A stretch of 64,000 nucleotides of DNA, from positions 496,001 through 560,000 of the forward strand of contig NZ_AP025732.1 in assembly GCF_023734775.1 (NCBI RefSeq), in the 5' to 3' direction. Shown here piece after piece: positions 45,708 to 54,920 of the stretch (the first letter of the stretch is position 1; every line of letters starts with the position of its first letter). The position numbers and the translations under genes were made by a program. This DNA is from Nostoc cf. commune SO-36 (GTDB taxonomy: Bacteria > Cyanobacteriota > Cyanobacteriia > Cyanobacteriales > Nostocaceae). A model generated the notes under the pieces. It searched no databases, was not told where the DNA came from, and saw nothing but the letters and a program-made list of their open reading frames with translations.

Positions 45708-46022
45708 CTTGAACTTCGGAACACGAATCTTGAACTTCAGAACTCGGAACTTGAACTTCAGAACACGAAACTTGAACTTCAGAACACGAAACTTGAGCTT
45801 CAGAACACGAAACTTGAACTTCGGAACTCGGAACTTGAACTTCGGAACTCGGAACTTGAACTTCGGAACTCGGAACTTGAACTTCGGAACACGAAACTTG
45901 AGCATCGGAACTCGGAACTTGAGCATCGGAACACGAAACTTGAGCATCGGAACACGAAACTTGAGCATCAAAACTCGGAACTTGAGCTTTGGAACACGAA
46001 ACTTCAGCTTCGGAACTCGGAA
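45708..46022. repeat. 21-bp tandem array, 15 units
   Basis: Fifteen uninterrupted units of 21 bp, each beginning CTTGAACTTC, CTTGAGCTTC or CTTGAGCATC (one CTTCAGCTTC) and ending ACTCGGAA or ACACGAAA. The two endings alternate irregularly. Long frames on both strands are a by-product of the period. The array starts directly after the truncated antitoxin gene. Confidence 0.93.
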
Positions 46023-46040
46023 CTTGAGAGTTTAAAAATG

Positions 46041-46073
46041 AACTCCACCCCTTCGAGTCGAAAAGGTGGAGTT
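46041..46073 (-). terminator. probable terminator of the aminotransferase gene
   Basis: AACTCCACCCCTTCG and CGAAAAGGTGGAGTT form a strong stem around AGT. Read on the minus strand it is followed by CATTTTTAAA. It lies 67 bp beyond the stop of the aminotransferase gene, the right place and strand for its transcript end. Confidence 0.65.
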
Positions 46074-46139
46074 AAAAAGTTGAAGAGTTGATAAATTCTC
46101 CTCACAAATGACAAATGACAACTGACAAATAACAACTAA

Positions 46140-47306
46140 CTAAATACGCGACTTGACAAATTTCTCTAATCTATCCATTCCCTTTTCAATCGTCGCCATA
46201 TCTGTGGCGTAGGAAAGGCGAATGTTGTCATCAGCGCCAAAAGCAATTCCGGGAATAACTGCAACTTGATGTTTTTCTAGCAAAGCGTCACAAAATTCTA
46301 AAGATTTTAGACCGGTTTTGCTGATATCAGGGAACAGATAAAAAGCGCCATCTGGTTTTGCGGTACTCAATCCGGGAATGGCGTTGAGTCTGTCTAACAT
46401 CACCTGGCGGCGTTTGGCGAAGGCTTGGCGCATTTCTTCGACGCAATCTTGAGAACTTTGCAGCGCTGCGATCGCACCATATTGAGCAAAGGTACACACG
46501 TTAGATGTACTATGTCCTTGGATGGTACTCGCTGCTTTAATGATTTCCACTGGCCCCGCTAAATAACCGAGTCTCCACCCAGTCATAGAATAAGCCTTCG
46601 CAAACCCATTACTAATCAAAGTCCGGTCAAAAATTTCCTTCCCAAGAGAACCGATGCTGATATGTTCTGCACCGTCGTAGAGAATCTTTTCGTAAATCTC
46701 ATCGGAGACGACAAAGATATCTGCATCAACTACTACTTGCGCCAGTGCTTTAATTTCATCTGGCGTGTAAACCATCCCCGTAGGATTAGATGGAGAGTTG
46801 AGGATAAATAACTTTGTCTTCGGCGTGATTGCTTTACGGAGTTGTTCGGGAGTAATTTTATAACCCGTCGTTGCATCTGTGGGCACAATTACCGAAACTC
46901 CACCGACCAAAGTCACCATTTCGGGATAACTTAGCCAGTAGGGTGCAGGGATAATTACCTCATCACCTGGATCGATCAGCGCCACCATTAAGTTGTACAG
47001 AGAATGCTTACCGCCATTGGTGACGATGACATTTTCAGACTTGTAATCAAGACCGTTATCAATTTTAAGCTTATGGGCGATCGCTTCCCTTAACTTTGGT
47101 TCTCCGGCTGCTGCACCATACTTGGTTTTGCCTTCATCCAAAGCTTTGACTGCTGCGGCTTTAATATGCGCTGGGGTATCAAAATCTGGTTCTCCAGCGC
47201 TAAAACTACAAACATCTATTCCTTCCGCCTTCAGTGCCTTAGCCTTGGCTGCGATCGCTAAGGTTAATGAAGGTGTTACCTGACTTACTCTTGCTGCCAG
47301 CTTCAT
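46140..47306 (-). CDS. aspC: class I pyridoxal-phosphate aminotransferase (aspartate aminotransferase type)
   Basis: 388 residues, the normal size for type Ib aspartate aminotransferases. Signatures: [65 protein letters not shown] and the PLP-lysine region [19 protein letters not shown]; an Arg near the end (IRLSYATD) binds the substrate carboxylate. It moves amino groups between aspartate/glutamate and 2-oxo acids; some relatives prefer prephenate. Cytoplasmic. Confidence 0.92.
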   Translation of the reverse strand: MKLAARVSQVTPSLTLAIAAKAKALKAEGIDVCSFSAGEPDFDTPAHIKAAAVKALDEGKTKYGAAAGEPKLREAIAHKLKIDNGLDYKSENVIVTNGGKHSLYNLMVALIDPGDEVIIPAPYWLSYPEMVTLVGGVSVIVPTDATTGYKITPEQLRKAITPKTKLFILNSPSNPTGMVYTPDEIKALAQVVVDADIFVVSDEIYEKILYDGAEHISIGSLGKEIFDRTLISNGFAKAYSMTGWRLGYLAGPVEIIKAASTIQGHSTSNVCTFAQYGAIAALQSSQDCVEEMRQAFAKRRQVMLDRLNAIPGLSTAKPDGAFYLFPDISKTGLKSLEFCDALLEKHQVAVIPGIAFGADDNIRLSYATDMATIEKGMDRLEKFVKSRI

Positions 47307-47390
47307 TCTTACTATTTTTTGGCAAATCTTTCACTTATCTAAGGATATCTCAGAATCCCTACCAAGATTTGCTTTTCTGAATTTGTTGGG

Positions 47391-47423
47391 AACTGGGGAG
47401 TGGGGAGTGGGGAGTAGGGGGAG
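47391..47423. repeat. heptanucleotide repeat (GGGGAGT)
   Basis: About four units of GGGGAGT-like sequence with a varied last unit, located upstream of aspC and of the RNase gene in a divergent gap. Confidence 0.75.
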
Positions 47424-47545
47424 GAGCAGAGGAGAATAACTAATGCCCAATGCCAATGACTAATGACTTCGCAAAGCGGTTTGATTCTTGACTGTTAACA
47501 ATGTATTGTATATAACTTGAATTTTACAGGAAACTAACTGTTTAT

Positions 47546-48214
47546 ATGCAGATTAAGAAACTTTTAATTGCGTCTTCTCTGCTAATTACTGGTATTTTTA
47601 TACCTAATGCGGCCATTGCTCAAAATCGCGGTACTCCGGGGAAATTTGATTTTTATATACTGACACTTTCTTGGTCGCCGGATTATTGTGCAACAAATAG
47701 TACCCCTGATCCGCAGCAGTGCGCTTCTGCAAGGAAACTTGGTTTTGTACTACATGGTTTGTGGCCACAGTACCAAGTTGGTTATCCTGTTAATTGTTCC
47801 ACGCAGAAATTACCGTTGGAAGTAAAGCGGCGGTTTCCTAATTTGTTTCCTAGCGCTAAACTTTACGATCATGAATGGGAAAAACATGGTACTTGTTCGG
47901 GGAAAACGCCTGCGGAATATTTGGCATCGAGTAAAAAATTAAAAGATGCGATCGCTATTCCCGCAGCTTACAATCGCCCTAATAAACCCTTGCGTACCAC
48001 AATTACAAATTTTAAAAATTCATTTGTGAGTGCTAATAATAAAATTACTGCTGATGGTATAGCACCTTTTTGTTCTGGTTCGGGAAGATTTTTGCGAGAA
48101 GTTTTCTTTTGCCATTCCAAAAATGGTGAACCTGGAATTTGTAGCGCCGAGATTTTGAAGCGATCGCAAAAAAGTTGTGGTCAACCAGATTTTTTATTGA
48201 GAAACGTTAGATAA
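47546..48214 (+). CDS. secreted ribonuclease T2 family enzyme
   Basis: 222 residues. Signal peptide (LLIASSLLITGIFIPNAAIA, about residues 6-25, cleaved before QNRG). The two conserved active-site segments are present: FVLHGLWPQ (CAS I) and HEWEKHGTCSG (CAS II) with both catalytic His, plus Cys residues for disulfides. It cleaves RNA without metal ions and should act in the periplasm or outside, for nutrient recovery or conflict. ATG 47546 after ACAGGAAAC. Confidence 0.93.
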   Translation: MQIKKLLIASSLLITGIFIPNAAIAQNRGTPGKFDFYILTLSWSPDYCATNSTPDPQQCASARKLGFVLHGLWPQYQVGYPVNCSTQKLPLEVKRRFPNLFPSAKLYDHEWEKHGTCSGKTPAEYLASSKKLKDAIAIPAAYNRPNKPLRTTITNFKNSFVSANNKITADGIAPFCSGSGRFLREVFFCHSKNGEPGICSAEILKRSQKSCGQPDFLLRNVR

Positions 48215-48300
48215 AAAGGGGGCATGGGGCATGGGGCATTGGGTATTGGTTATTCTCCTCTACTTCCCCTGCTCCCCTTGCTCCCTCACTTTCCCATTCC

Positions 48301-49383
48301 CTAAGCTATCGTCACATCCGGCGACAAATAAACATCTTGAATGGTGTGGAATAGCTTCACGCCTTCTTCAAAGGGACGTTGGAAGGTCTTTCGCCCAGAA
48401 ATTAATCCTGAACCACCAGCGCGTTTGTTGATTACGGCAGTGCGTATTGCTTCAGCGAAGTCATTTTTACCAGTCGCGCCACCAGAATTAATCAACCCCA
48501 CACGCCCAGAGTAACAATTTAGTACTTGGTAACGAGTTAAATCAATTGGGTGATCAGTTGTCAACTCTGTGTAAATCCGCTCATCAGTTTTGCCGTAACT
48601 CTTACCAGTAGCTTTGGCAATTGCACCGTAACCATTGTTATTTTCAGGTAACTTTTGTTTGATGATGTCGGCTTCAATCGTCACACCCAAATGATTCGCC
48701 TGTCCGGTGAGGTCAGCCGCAAGGTGGTAATCTTTATCTTGTTTAAAAGCGTTATTCCGCAGATAACACCAGAGAATCGTCGCCAAACCTAGTTCGTGAG
48801 CGCGTTTAAAAGCTTTGCTGATTTCTTGAATTTGTCTGGTAGAATGCTCTGAACCAAAGTAAATTGTCGCACCTACAGCAGCAGCCCCTAAATTCCAAGC
48901 TTGTTCCACATCAGCAAACAATACTTGGTCAAATTGATTGGGGAAAGTCAGCAATTCGTTGTGATTAATTTTGGCAATAAAGGGAATTTTATGGGCATAC
49001 TTGCGCGAAACTATACCTAATGTTCCCAAAGTAGTAGCAACGGCATTGCAATCTGCGGCGATCGCTAGCTTAACAATATTTTCCGGGTCAAAGTAAATCG
49101 GATTGGGTGCAAAAGACGCACCTGCTGAGTGTTCAATCCCTTGGTCTACTGGTAAAATCGACAGATAACCTGTGTTTGCCAGACGACCGCTAGAGTAAAG
49201 TAAATGGATATTACGCAATACTTGAGGATTGCGATCGCTGTTGAGCCAGATTCGCTCTACAAAATCAGGCCCCGGTAAATGTATTAAATCTTGAGAAACC
49301 TTTGCTTTGTAGGTAAGCAGGTCTTCAGCCTCTTTACCTAGCAATGACTCAATAGAATTAGGTTCTCTGAGCGTTGTAGTCAT
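48301..49383 (-). CDS. fbaB: class I fructose-bisphosphate aldolase (FbaB/DhnA type)
   Basis: 360 residues. The DhnA-type pattern: [20 protein letters not shown] (about residues 92-111), [47 protein letters not shown] ([18 protein letters not shown]) and [20 protein letters not shown], then [20 protein letters not shown]. It cleaves fructose-1,6-bisphosphate through a Schiff-base lysine, for glycolysis/gluconeogenesis and the Calvin cycle. Cytoplasmic. Good GGAAAACGC-like leader; appears monocistronic. Confidence 0.92.
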   Translation of the reverse strand: MTTTLREPNSIESLLGKEAEDLLTYKAKVSQDLIHLPGPDFVERIWLNSDRNPQVLRNIHLLYSSGRLANTGYLSILPVDQGIEHSAGASFAPNPIYFDPENIVKLAIAADCNAVATTLGTLGIVSRKYAHKIPFIAKINHNELLTFPNQFDQVLFADVEQAWNLGAAAVGATIYFGSEHSTRQIQEISKAFKRAHELGLATILWCYLRNNAFKQDKDYHLAADLTGQANHLGVTIEADIIKQKLPENNNGYGAIAKATGKSYGKTDERIYTELTTDHPIDLTRYQVLNCYSGRVGLINSGGATGKNDFAEAIRTAVINKRAGGSGLISGRKTFQRPFEEGVKLFHTIQDVYLSPDVTIA

Positions 49384-49731
49384 AGCGTTTTCCTGAAAAA
49401 TTGAGCAAATGACCTTTGCTTTTAAGATAGCATTTTTAACACTCCTAACCTGCTTAGGCTTGTATTAATTAGATATATATTCCTTTTGATATAAAAGCCT
49501 TAAATTATTCTTTAAAAATCGCTAAAATCAATGATTATCTGAGATATAACCATTATTTTAGCCAAGATGCACAAAGAAAGAATCGTGCTTTTGAGGGTTT
49601 TGGTGGATTGCACACTGATAATTTGATATATTTCAATTCTGATACTCATCATTTGACAACAAAAATGTCGAGAAGCAATCTTCGCAGATTCCCATTGTGG
49701 CAATAATCGTTAAAGGAACAAATACAATTCT
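49384..49731. other. gap with a degraded open frame
   Basis: The + frame ending at TAA 49706 is open for about 69 codons without any early start and reads YNHYFSQDAQRKNRAFEGFG, then GLHTDNLIYFNSDTHHL and TTKMSRSNLRRFPLWQ, which looks like real protein sequence. I cannot place it in a family. It is probably the 3' end of a lost gene. Confidence 0.45.
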
Positions 49732-50046
49732 ATGAGTAAATTTCAAATCGATCTCGACTTCAGCAAAATAGATTTCACTTCCCTTGAAACAGAAGAAGAT
49801 TTTCAAAGAGAGGCAAAAACATTACTACCCAAGGCACTGGTAAAACTAGGTGAAAGTGTCGGTGAGAAGACTTGGGAAGAATTACAGCAAAAACTGCAAG
49901 CATCGGGAAGTAAGCTCAAATCTTCTCCTAGTGAGAAACGTAGGTTTATGCAAGAAACAGGCAGAACTTATCAACGAAATGCTAGTAATAGAGAAAAACA
50001 AGAACTAGAAGAATATATAGTAGAGCAATTACGCCAGCACAAATAG
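49732..50046 (+). CDS. small charged hypothetical protein
   Basis: 104 residues, very rich in Lys/Glu, no membrane helix. It reads SKFQIDLDFSKIDFTSLETE, then EALVKLGESVGEKTWEELQQ-like helices and a Lys/Arg-rich middle (KLKSSPSEKRRFMQETGRTY), ending EEYIVEQLRQHK. TTAAAGGAAC before the ATG is a reasonable ribosome site. It follows the degraded frame, so both could come from a former mobile or phage-type cassette. No family recognised. Confidence 0.6.
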   Translation: MSKFQIDLDFSKIDFTSLETEEDFQREAKTLLPKALVKLGESVGEKTWEELQQKLQASGSKLKSSPSEKRRFMQETGRTYQRNASNREKQELEEYIVEQLRQHK

Positions 50047-50194
50047 TAAAAATCAACCTAAGCTTGATGTACTTGTATTCCAACTTCTATTTTTAGCAGT
50101 AGTTTTAGTAGGGTGTGTTAGCCCTTGGCGTAACGCACTACTTTACTAAATTGTAGTATTCAAAATCATTGTAGCCTTTACGTGTTTGATATTC

Positions 50195-50461
50195 GTGAAC
50201 GAGTCTTTGAACTCCGTGAACGAGTCTTTTATACTCGTGAACGAGGCTTTGAACTCCGTCAGCGAGTCTTTTATACTCGTGAATGAGCCTTTTATACTCG
50301 TGAACGAGCCTTTGAACTCCGTGAACGAGTCTTTTATACTCGTGAATGAGTCTTTTATACTCGTGAACGAGTCTTTTATACTCGTGAATGAGGCTTTGAA
50401 CTCCGTTAACGAGTCTTTTATACTCGTGAACGAGCCTTTGAACTCCGTTAACGAGTTTTTG
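50195..50461. repeat. 21-bp tandem array with two unit types, 12.7 units
   Basis: Each unit begins GTGAACGAG (variants GTGAATGAG, GTTAACGAG, GTCAGCGAG). Type A ends TTTGAACTCC and type B ends TTTTATACTC. The order is A B A B B A B B B A B A plus a broken unit. The unit length never changes although the second half alternates between two forms. Lies just downstream of the membrane STAND ATPase gene (minus strand). Confidence 0.93.
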
Positions 50462-50488
50462 AGAAGTAGTCGGACAAAAATAATTACA

Positions 50489-50551
50489 GTCATTGCGAGC
50501 AGAGCGAAGCAATCCCAGCCCTTGCGATTGCTTCGCTCCGCTCGTAATGAC
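50489..50551. repeat. palindromic dispersed repeat, copy C
   Basis: GTCATTGCGAGCAGAGCGAA pairs with TTCGCTCCGCTCGTAATGAC. Same family as 33183-33247 and 45004-45068 with a shorter loop. It lies 19 bp after the stop of the ATPase gene and may serve as its transcript end. Confidence 0.88.
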
Positions 50552-50569
50552 ATATTTACCAAACATGAT

Positions 50570-52600
50570 TCAAACAAACCAACGGCGAATCAACTCCACC
50601 TGGAAGCCATAGCCGTCGTCAACTTCCTCAATTAACTCACGTTGTAACAGCAAGTGGAAAGTAATATCAGCATCAGGAAACTCTTGCAATAGAGTTTGGC
50701 GGCTAACTATAGCCCCTTCCCCTTGAGCGGCAATAAAACGTAGAATAGCTTGTCCAGTAGCGTCTACTTGGTTGTTTTGAATATCAGCAAAGAAAAAGCC
50801 CCCACTTTGCAAAGCTTCTGGTATCGCTGCTTCGACATTGGCTAAGGTTGCCAATCGCCGGATAGAGGGGTCTTGCTCGTTTTTGAGTACGACAATTTCC
50901 GCACAGAGTAGTTGTACTAAGAATGGGTGACAACGGGTGAGTTGCAACACTCGCTCAACCGCGTCAGGTTCATAGCGCAGGGTAAAATCTTTGACGGGAC
51001 GTTCAATTAATTGTCGTGCTTCCGCTTCTTTGAGGTAGGAGATATGCACCACTTGGACATTAATTAGATAACTAGCCCAGCGCTGATATTCTTCGATAGT
51101 ATGAGAGCCAGCCAGTAACACCTTGAAGCGGGGACGATGTTGGATGAGGTGACGCAGCATTCCCAAAACATCCTGTTCATCAAAGCGACCTTTGGCTATG
51201 GCGTTGTCTAGCACCTCGAATTCATCTAACGCTAGTAAGGCGGTATTTTGTTCTAGAGCCTGTTCTACTTTATCTAGCCATTCATCGAAATAGGTGAAAG
51301 GGTCAGATTGTAGCATTTCGCGGGCTAGGGACGGTAGAGTTACACCTTGCTTTTTCGCTGACTTCTCCATATCTCTAGCCAGATTATAGAGAAAACCTGC
51401 ATGGTCACTGGCTGATGAAGGTGCGCCTTGTAAGTCTACAAACATGGGGATGATGGAATTGGGTAGTAACTTTCCGATGTTGTTGAGGAGGGAAGTTTTA
51501 CCCATGCGTCGCTGACCATATAGTAGCAAAGGTGGGCGACGGCGATCGCGCAGTAGTTGCTCGATGCGTGTGCCAATGTCATTACGCCCCATGAAAATTT
51601 TTTGCTCCTCAGTGAGGGGTACACCGATAATGTAAGGCGAGTCAATTTCTTGGCGCAGTTCAGTAACTTTAGCTAATTCTTCTACATAGTTGAGTATTAT
51701 CTCACGCCAACTTTTGGCAATTGAACGGAAACGAAAATCATATTGTTCACCAAAGCTCGGCAAGTATTCATTCAAATGCTCTACAAAAACCCTAAGAGCT
51801 ATGCGCTGATTGTGAATACCAGCATGATTAAATGCATCGTCTAAAAACTGGCTAATAAGGCTTTCACCAAATATTAGATTGCAATTAACCTGACGAATAT
51901 CTTTCATATTCTTACAGCCTTCTAAACTGCGTAAATCTAGTTCAATTTGAGCAGCTTGAACAGCCCAACTTTGGGGAGTAATACTCAAGTATCCTAAGGC
52001 TGCTTCTCCTTCAACTGGGTTATGTTCAATGACAAAAAGGAGGTATTTATCCAAGCCACGCAGGTGTAAATACTGCAACTCATCCCAGAAAGCAGAGTGG
52101 TAGCGAAATAAACAAGGGCTTTTAGCATTACGTATTTTTTCTAATCTATAAAGTAGATGATTCCAAACAGTGATAAATGGAAAGAATAGAACAGTCTGCC
52201 ATGAATTAATAGTTACTCCTACGCTTCTCTCCATGCTGAAATTCACTCCTATTACCACACCTATCGCCACACCTAATCCCACGCAAAAAGCTATATTTGC
52301 GATTGGTTCACCCAACACCCATAACACTAAGCCCAGCAGTAAGTTAGCTAGGATAGGTAATATAAAGTATGCCTGGATGAAAAATCTCCACAAAGCCAGA
52401 TTTCGCCATCGGCCTTGTCCTAACAAGATACTCAGAGAGGAGTTTGATTCTAGATTAAGGTCAATGCGCTTAAGGTGGTTACGCCAAGCTGAGGGGCGGA
52501 AAATGAGCCAGAAAAACAGTTGCAGGCTCCCGATGATTAAGTTGGGGTGCTGTTGGGGTGCGTTGGTGTAGGCGTTGGGGGGAAGTTGTGGTGAAGTCAA
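50570..52600 (-). CDS. membrane-associated STAND-type AAA ATPase
   Basis: 676 residues. Two N-terminal hydrophobic helices (FFIQAYFILPILANLLLGLV and FCVGLGVAIGVVIGV, about residues 72-115), a soluble helical region, then the NTPase: MGRND at the domain start, Walker A LLLYGQRRMGKTSLLNNIGK (about 375-394), Walker B TALLALDEFEVLD, AGSHTIEEYQRW (sensor) and a winged-helix end (ATGQAILRFIAAQGEGAIVS). It is a signal-type ATPase related to the one at 53099. Target unknown; the layout would suit membrane-linked stress or defence signalling. Confidence 0.82.
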   Translation of the reverse strand: MTSPQLPPNAYTNAPQQHPNLIIGSLQLFFWLIFRPSAWRNHLKRIDLNLESNSSLSILLGQGRWRNLALWRFFIQAYFILPILANLLLGLVLWVLGEPIANIAFCVGLGVAIGVVIGVNFSMERSVGVTINSWQTVLFFPFITVWNHLLYRLEKIRNAKSPCLFRYHSAFWDELQYLHLRGLDKYLLFVIEHNPVEGEAALGYLSITPQSWAVQAAQIELDLRSLEGCKNMKDIRQVNCNLIFGESLISQFLDDAFNHAGIHNQRIALRVFVEHLNEYLPSFGEQYDFRFRSIAKSWREIILNYVEELAKVTELRQEIDSPYIIGVPLTEEQKIFMGRNDIGTRIEQLLRDRRRPPLLLYGQRRMGKTSLLNNIGKLLPNSIIPMFVDLQGAPSSASDHAGFLYNLARDMEKSAKKQGVTLPSLAREMLQSDPFTYFDEWLDKVEQALEQNTALLALDEFEVLDNAIAKGRFDEQDVLGMLRHLIQHRPRFKVLLAGSHTIEEYQRWASYLINVQVVHISYLKEAEARQLIERPVKDFTLRYEPDAVERVLQLTRCHPFLVQLLCAEIVVLKNEQDPSIRRLATLANVEAAIPEALQSGGFFFADIQNNQVDATGQAILRFIAAQGEGAIVSRQTLLQEFPDADITFHLLLQRELIEEVDDGYGFQVELIRRWFV

Positions 52601-52625
52601 CGTTTCTGCACTCCTGTTTAAAACT

Positions 52626-52720
52626 CTATGTCATTGCGAATGCAGCGCTAGTGGAATGTTCGCCTTTGGCGTTCCCATTCGCGTAGCGTCTCCGTTAGGA
52701 GAAGGGGAGCAATCGCAAAG
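52626..52720. repeat. composite repeat: REP-type element with a nested insert
   Basis: GTCATTGCGAATGCAGCG (left part of the GTCATTGCGAG family) is interrupted by a mosaic repeat (GTTCGCCTTTGGCGTTCCCA, GCGTAGCGTCTCC) and followed by GGAGCAATCGCAAAGTCT, the other part of the same family. It shows stepwise nesting of small repeats. Confidence 0.65.
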
Positions 52721-52862
52721 TCTAAGATTAAGCTAATCGGCATTTAAGTTGCATAAAAGTAAGGCTGAAGCTTTTACTACAAGCGAATCATTCTGGAAAA
52801 ATGAATGATGATTAGCTTACTGTGCTTTACCTTAATGTGATCGCAATGACTATTTAGATTTA

Positions 52863-53084
52863 TCATTGTAAGACTTCCCAATCTTCCAGAGGCACAGCAG
52901 GTTCAAAAGGATCATCATAACGGTAAGGCTGTTTGCCACGCAAAGGATACAAATTCTCTTCTTGGGGACGAGTCTGAGTTTCTAGAATGATAATTTCAAC
53001 AGCTTCCCCAGCCTGAAACGGTAAATCCTCAAGAATCAAGGTTCCGTTTTTAGTTAACTTTGTTTCAATTCGGTGTGCTTTCAT
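52863..53084 (-). CDS. small conserved antitoxin-like protein
   Basis: 73 residues. It starts KAHRIETKLTKNGTLILEDL then PFQAGEAVEIIILE, a short beta pattern like the AbrB/VapB-type or DUF2281-like small proteins that often act as antitoxins in cyanobacteria, and ends YPLRGKQPYRYDDPFEPAVP followed by LEDWEVL, a conserved tail by recall. No toxin is adjacent; the gene upstream is a STAND ATPase (14 bp gap), so it is probably translated from the same transcript. Confidence 0.65.
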   Translation of the reverse strand: MKAHRIETKLTKNGTLILEDLPFQAGEAVEIIILETQTRPQEENLYPLRGKQPYRYDDPFEPAVPLEDWEVLQ

Positions 53085-53098
53085 GGTTACTCTGCTAG

Positions 53099-54196
53099 TT
53101 ATGAATCTAATAAATGAGTAAATGGTTTGATTTGTTGTAATCCTTCCTCACGCCAGTTATCATCATTCTCCCCTTCTTCTAAGTTAAATAATTTTTCTCT
53201 ACACAGAATTTGTAACAACAGTGGCCAGCAGCAACTTTGTGTCAAAATCCACTCTACATCTTCATCAGTGAAGGCAATGGGCGAACTAGCTATCAATTCC
53301 CGCACTTCTTTCTCAGTCAATGCTCCCAGATATGCGGTGTAGCCGAAAATATTGAAAAAGGGTGAACTGTGTCCTGTGTTTCGCACCATTTCAATCGGTG
53401 ATTCGGGAGTAGCCAAGACAAATGCTAGATTCCCTCCTGTATGGTTAGTTGCTAAAGACCGCAAACATTCCCAAAAGCCATCATCTAATTCTGGACAGCG
53501 TTCCAATCCAACACTAATCTCATCCAGTAAGATGACTGTGGGAAAATGCAAATTATCGCTGACTACCTGCATGAAACGATCTAAATCGCAAGGTGTAGGC
53601 ACTTGCATCTTCAGTGATTCTAGGATGTACTTTAGTAAACCTTCTCGGCTTTGCATTCGTGCGTCTTGCAAGTCTACAAAAATCCAACAGTAATTTTCTG
53701 GATGCGGTAGCCAGTCAGATTTTTGAGCAGGACGCAGCTGTTCTGCTGGGGTAATGGTGATATTTCTGAGGTAGTGCAGCAGGGATGTTTTACCACTACG
53801 CTTTTTGCCAATAATGGCGGCGTTTTGTAGAGGATGGCGTTTGAGTAGATTGAAGAGGCGTTTTAATTCTTTCTCTCGTCCAAAAAAGTAACGCGGCTGG
53901 GTGATGGGTGCGCCAGTGATGAAGGGTGATGCTTCCCCGTTAGGTGGCTGAGGTTGATTTGGCTGAGTTTCTGGTTCTTTGTATGCAATGTCTTGCCACT
54001 CTAACCCCAGTTTTTTGCTAAGTTCTACAAAATTTAGATAGTCAACAGGTTTACCAGTGAGAAAGCTTTTGACTGTGGAAAGAGAAAATCCTATATCTGT
54101 AGCCAAAGACTGCTGGCTGGGATAGCCGTTAAACTGAGGTGCTGACTTTACTTTTTCAATATACTCAGGGGCTACTCGGAGCGATCGCGCCATCAT
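53099..54196 (-). CDS. HTH-STAND ATPase
   Basis: 365 residues (ATG at 54196; a second ATG directly follows). The N-terminal helix-turn-helix (SQQSLATDIGFSLSTVKSFL, about residues 27-46) should bind DNA. The NTPase follows: YFFGREKELKRLF, Walker A AAIIGKKRSGKTSLLHYLRN (about 124-143), FVDLQDARMQ, Walker B TVILLDEISVGLE and FVLATPESPIEMV. It resembles the domain of the 50570 ATPase. No separate effector domain is visible. The small antitoxin-like gene lies 14 bp downstream. Confidence 0.82.
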   Translation of the reverse strand: MMARSLRVAPEYIEKVKSAPQFNGYPSQQSLATDIGFSLSTVKSFLTGKPVDYLNFVELSKKLGLEWQDIAYKEPETQPNQPQPPNGEASPFITGAPITQPRYFFGREKELKRLFNLLKRHPLQNAAIIGKKRSGKTSLLHYLRNITITPAEQLRPAQKSDWLPHPENYCWIFVDLQDARMQSREGLLKYILESLKMQVPTPCDLDRFMQVVSDNLHFPTVILLDEISVGLERCPELDDGFWECLRSLATNHTGGNLAFVLATPESPIEMVRNTGHSSPFFNIFGYTAYLGALTEKEVRELIASSPIAFTDEDVEWILTQSCCWPLLLQILCREKLFNLEEGENDDNWREEGLQQIKPFTHLLDS

Positions 54197-54411
54197 TCCT
54201 CATCGAGAAACTGCTGTGAGTATATCAGGTTTTTATACTCGCTAAATAGCAAAGCTGTTGAACCATAACTTCTTGCACTCTAGAAATTATAGTCATCCTG
54301 AACTTAACGAATAATCAACTAACAACTCGTCTAATGGGTGACTATTTCTCAACTCCGTTCTCAACCAGCACCAAGTTGTAATGAGAATGTAAGGGATTAA
54401 GGGCTTTGAGA

Positions 54412-54654
54412 ATGAAACGAGAATTGGGAATTCTGCAAATTACTTTATCACTTTGCGGAGTGATGATGTTTGGTACAGTAATTTACGCCGCTATTAATAT
54501 GGTGAATGGTCAATACCAAGTTGAAATATCGCTCAATACTAAGGGACTCATTATTAAGTCAGATATTGACAAAAGGCAATGCAAACCAGTAGAAGATATT
54601 GCCCAAAAGCAGGAAAGCACAAATTTAGAGCAGAAGACAATTAATTATGAGTAA
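54412..54654 (+). CDS. small single-pass membrane hypothetical protein
   Basis: 80 residues from ATG 54412 (a TTG six bases upstream is possible). One helix (LGILQITLSLCGVMMFGTVI, about residues 4-24), then a polar C-terminus with NMVNGQYQVEISLNTKGLII and KSDIDKRQCKPVEDIAQKQE. Divergent from the HTH ATPase gene. No family recognised. Confidence 0.5.
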   Translation: MKRELGILQITLSLCGVMMFGTVIYAAINMVNGQYQVEISLNTKGLIIKSDIDKRQCKPVEDIAQKQESTNLEQKTINYE

Positions 54655-54920
54655 AAATCAGTAATGAGCTAGAAGTTATTGATTCTAACTCATTGTGAAT
54701 GAACCTTTGAACTTCATGGTTTTTTTTACGAACCGCAAAGGACGCATTCGCGTAGCGTCTCGTAGAGAAGGACGCAAAGAAAGAGAAGAAATATGTCTAT
54801 GGTAAAGCGGTGCATTAGCCTTTGGCATAACGCACTCTACCAAAACACTAAAGGAGTTAGGAATAAATAACTCCTAACTCCTAACTCTTGTACAGACGCG
54901 ATTAATGGCGTCTCTAATTT

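Larger units (their letters stand above)
50047..50569. other. gap holding the third 21-bp array and REP copy C
   Basis: No gene. The frames that run through it on both strands arise from the 21-bp period. It separates the small charged protein from the convergent membrane ATPase. Confidence 0.7.

Noticed and set aside
45654..46035. Repeat proteins of about 105 residues on either strand in the second array
   Set aside because: Same artefact as the first array; composition follows the DNA repeat and the + frame has no proper start.
50138..50635. Three frames of over 140 codons across the third array
   Set aside because: They run through the REP hairpin and the repeat in several frames at once; typical of non-coding tandem DNA.
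54880..54920. Hairpin AGACGCGATTAATGGCGTCT as a terminator for the 2-oxoglutarate decarboxylase gene
   Set aside because: On the gene's strand no T-run follows the stem, so it does not look like a Rho-independent terminator.
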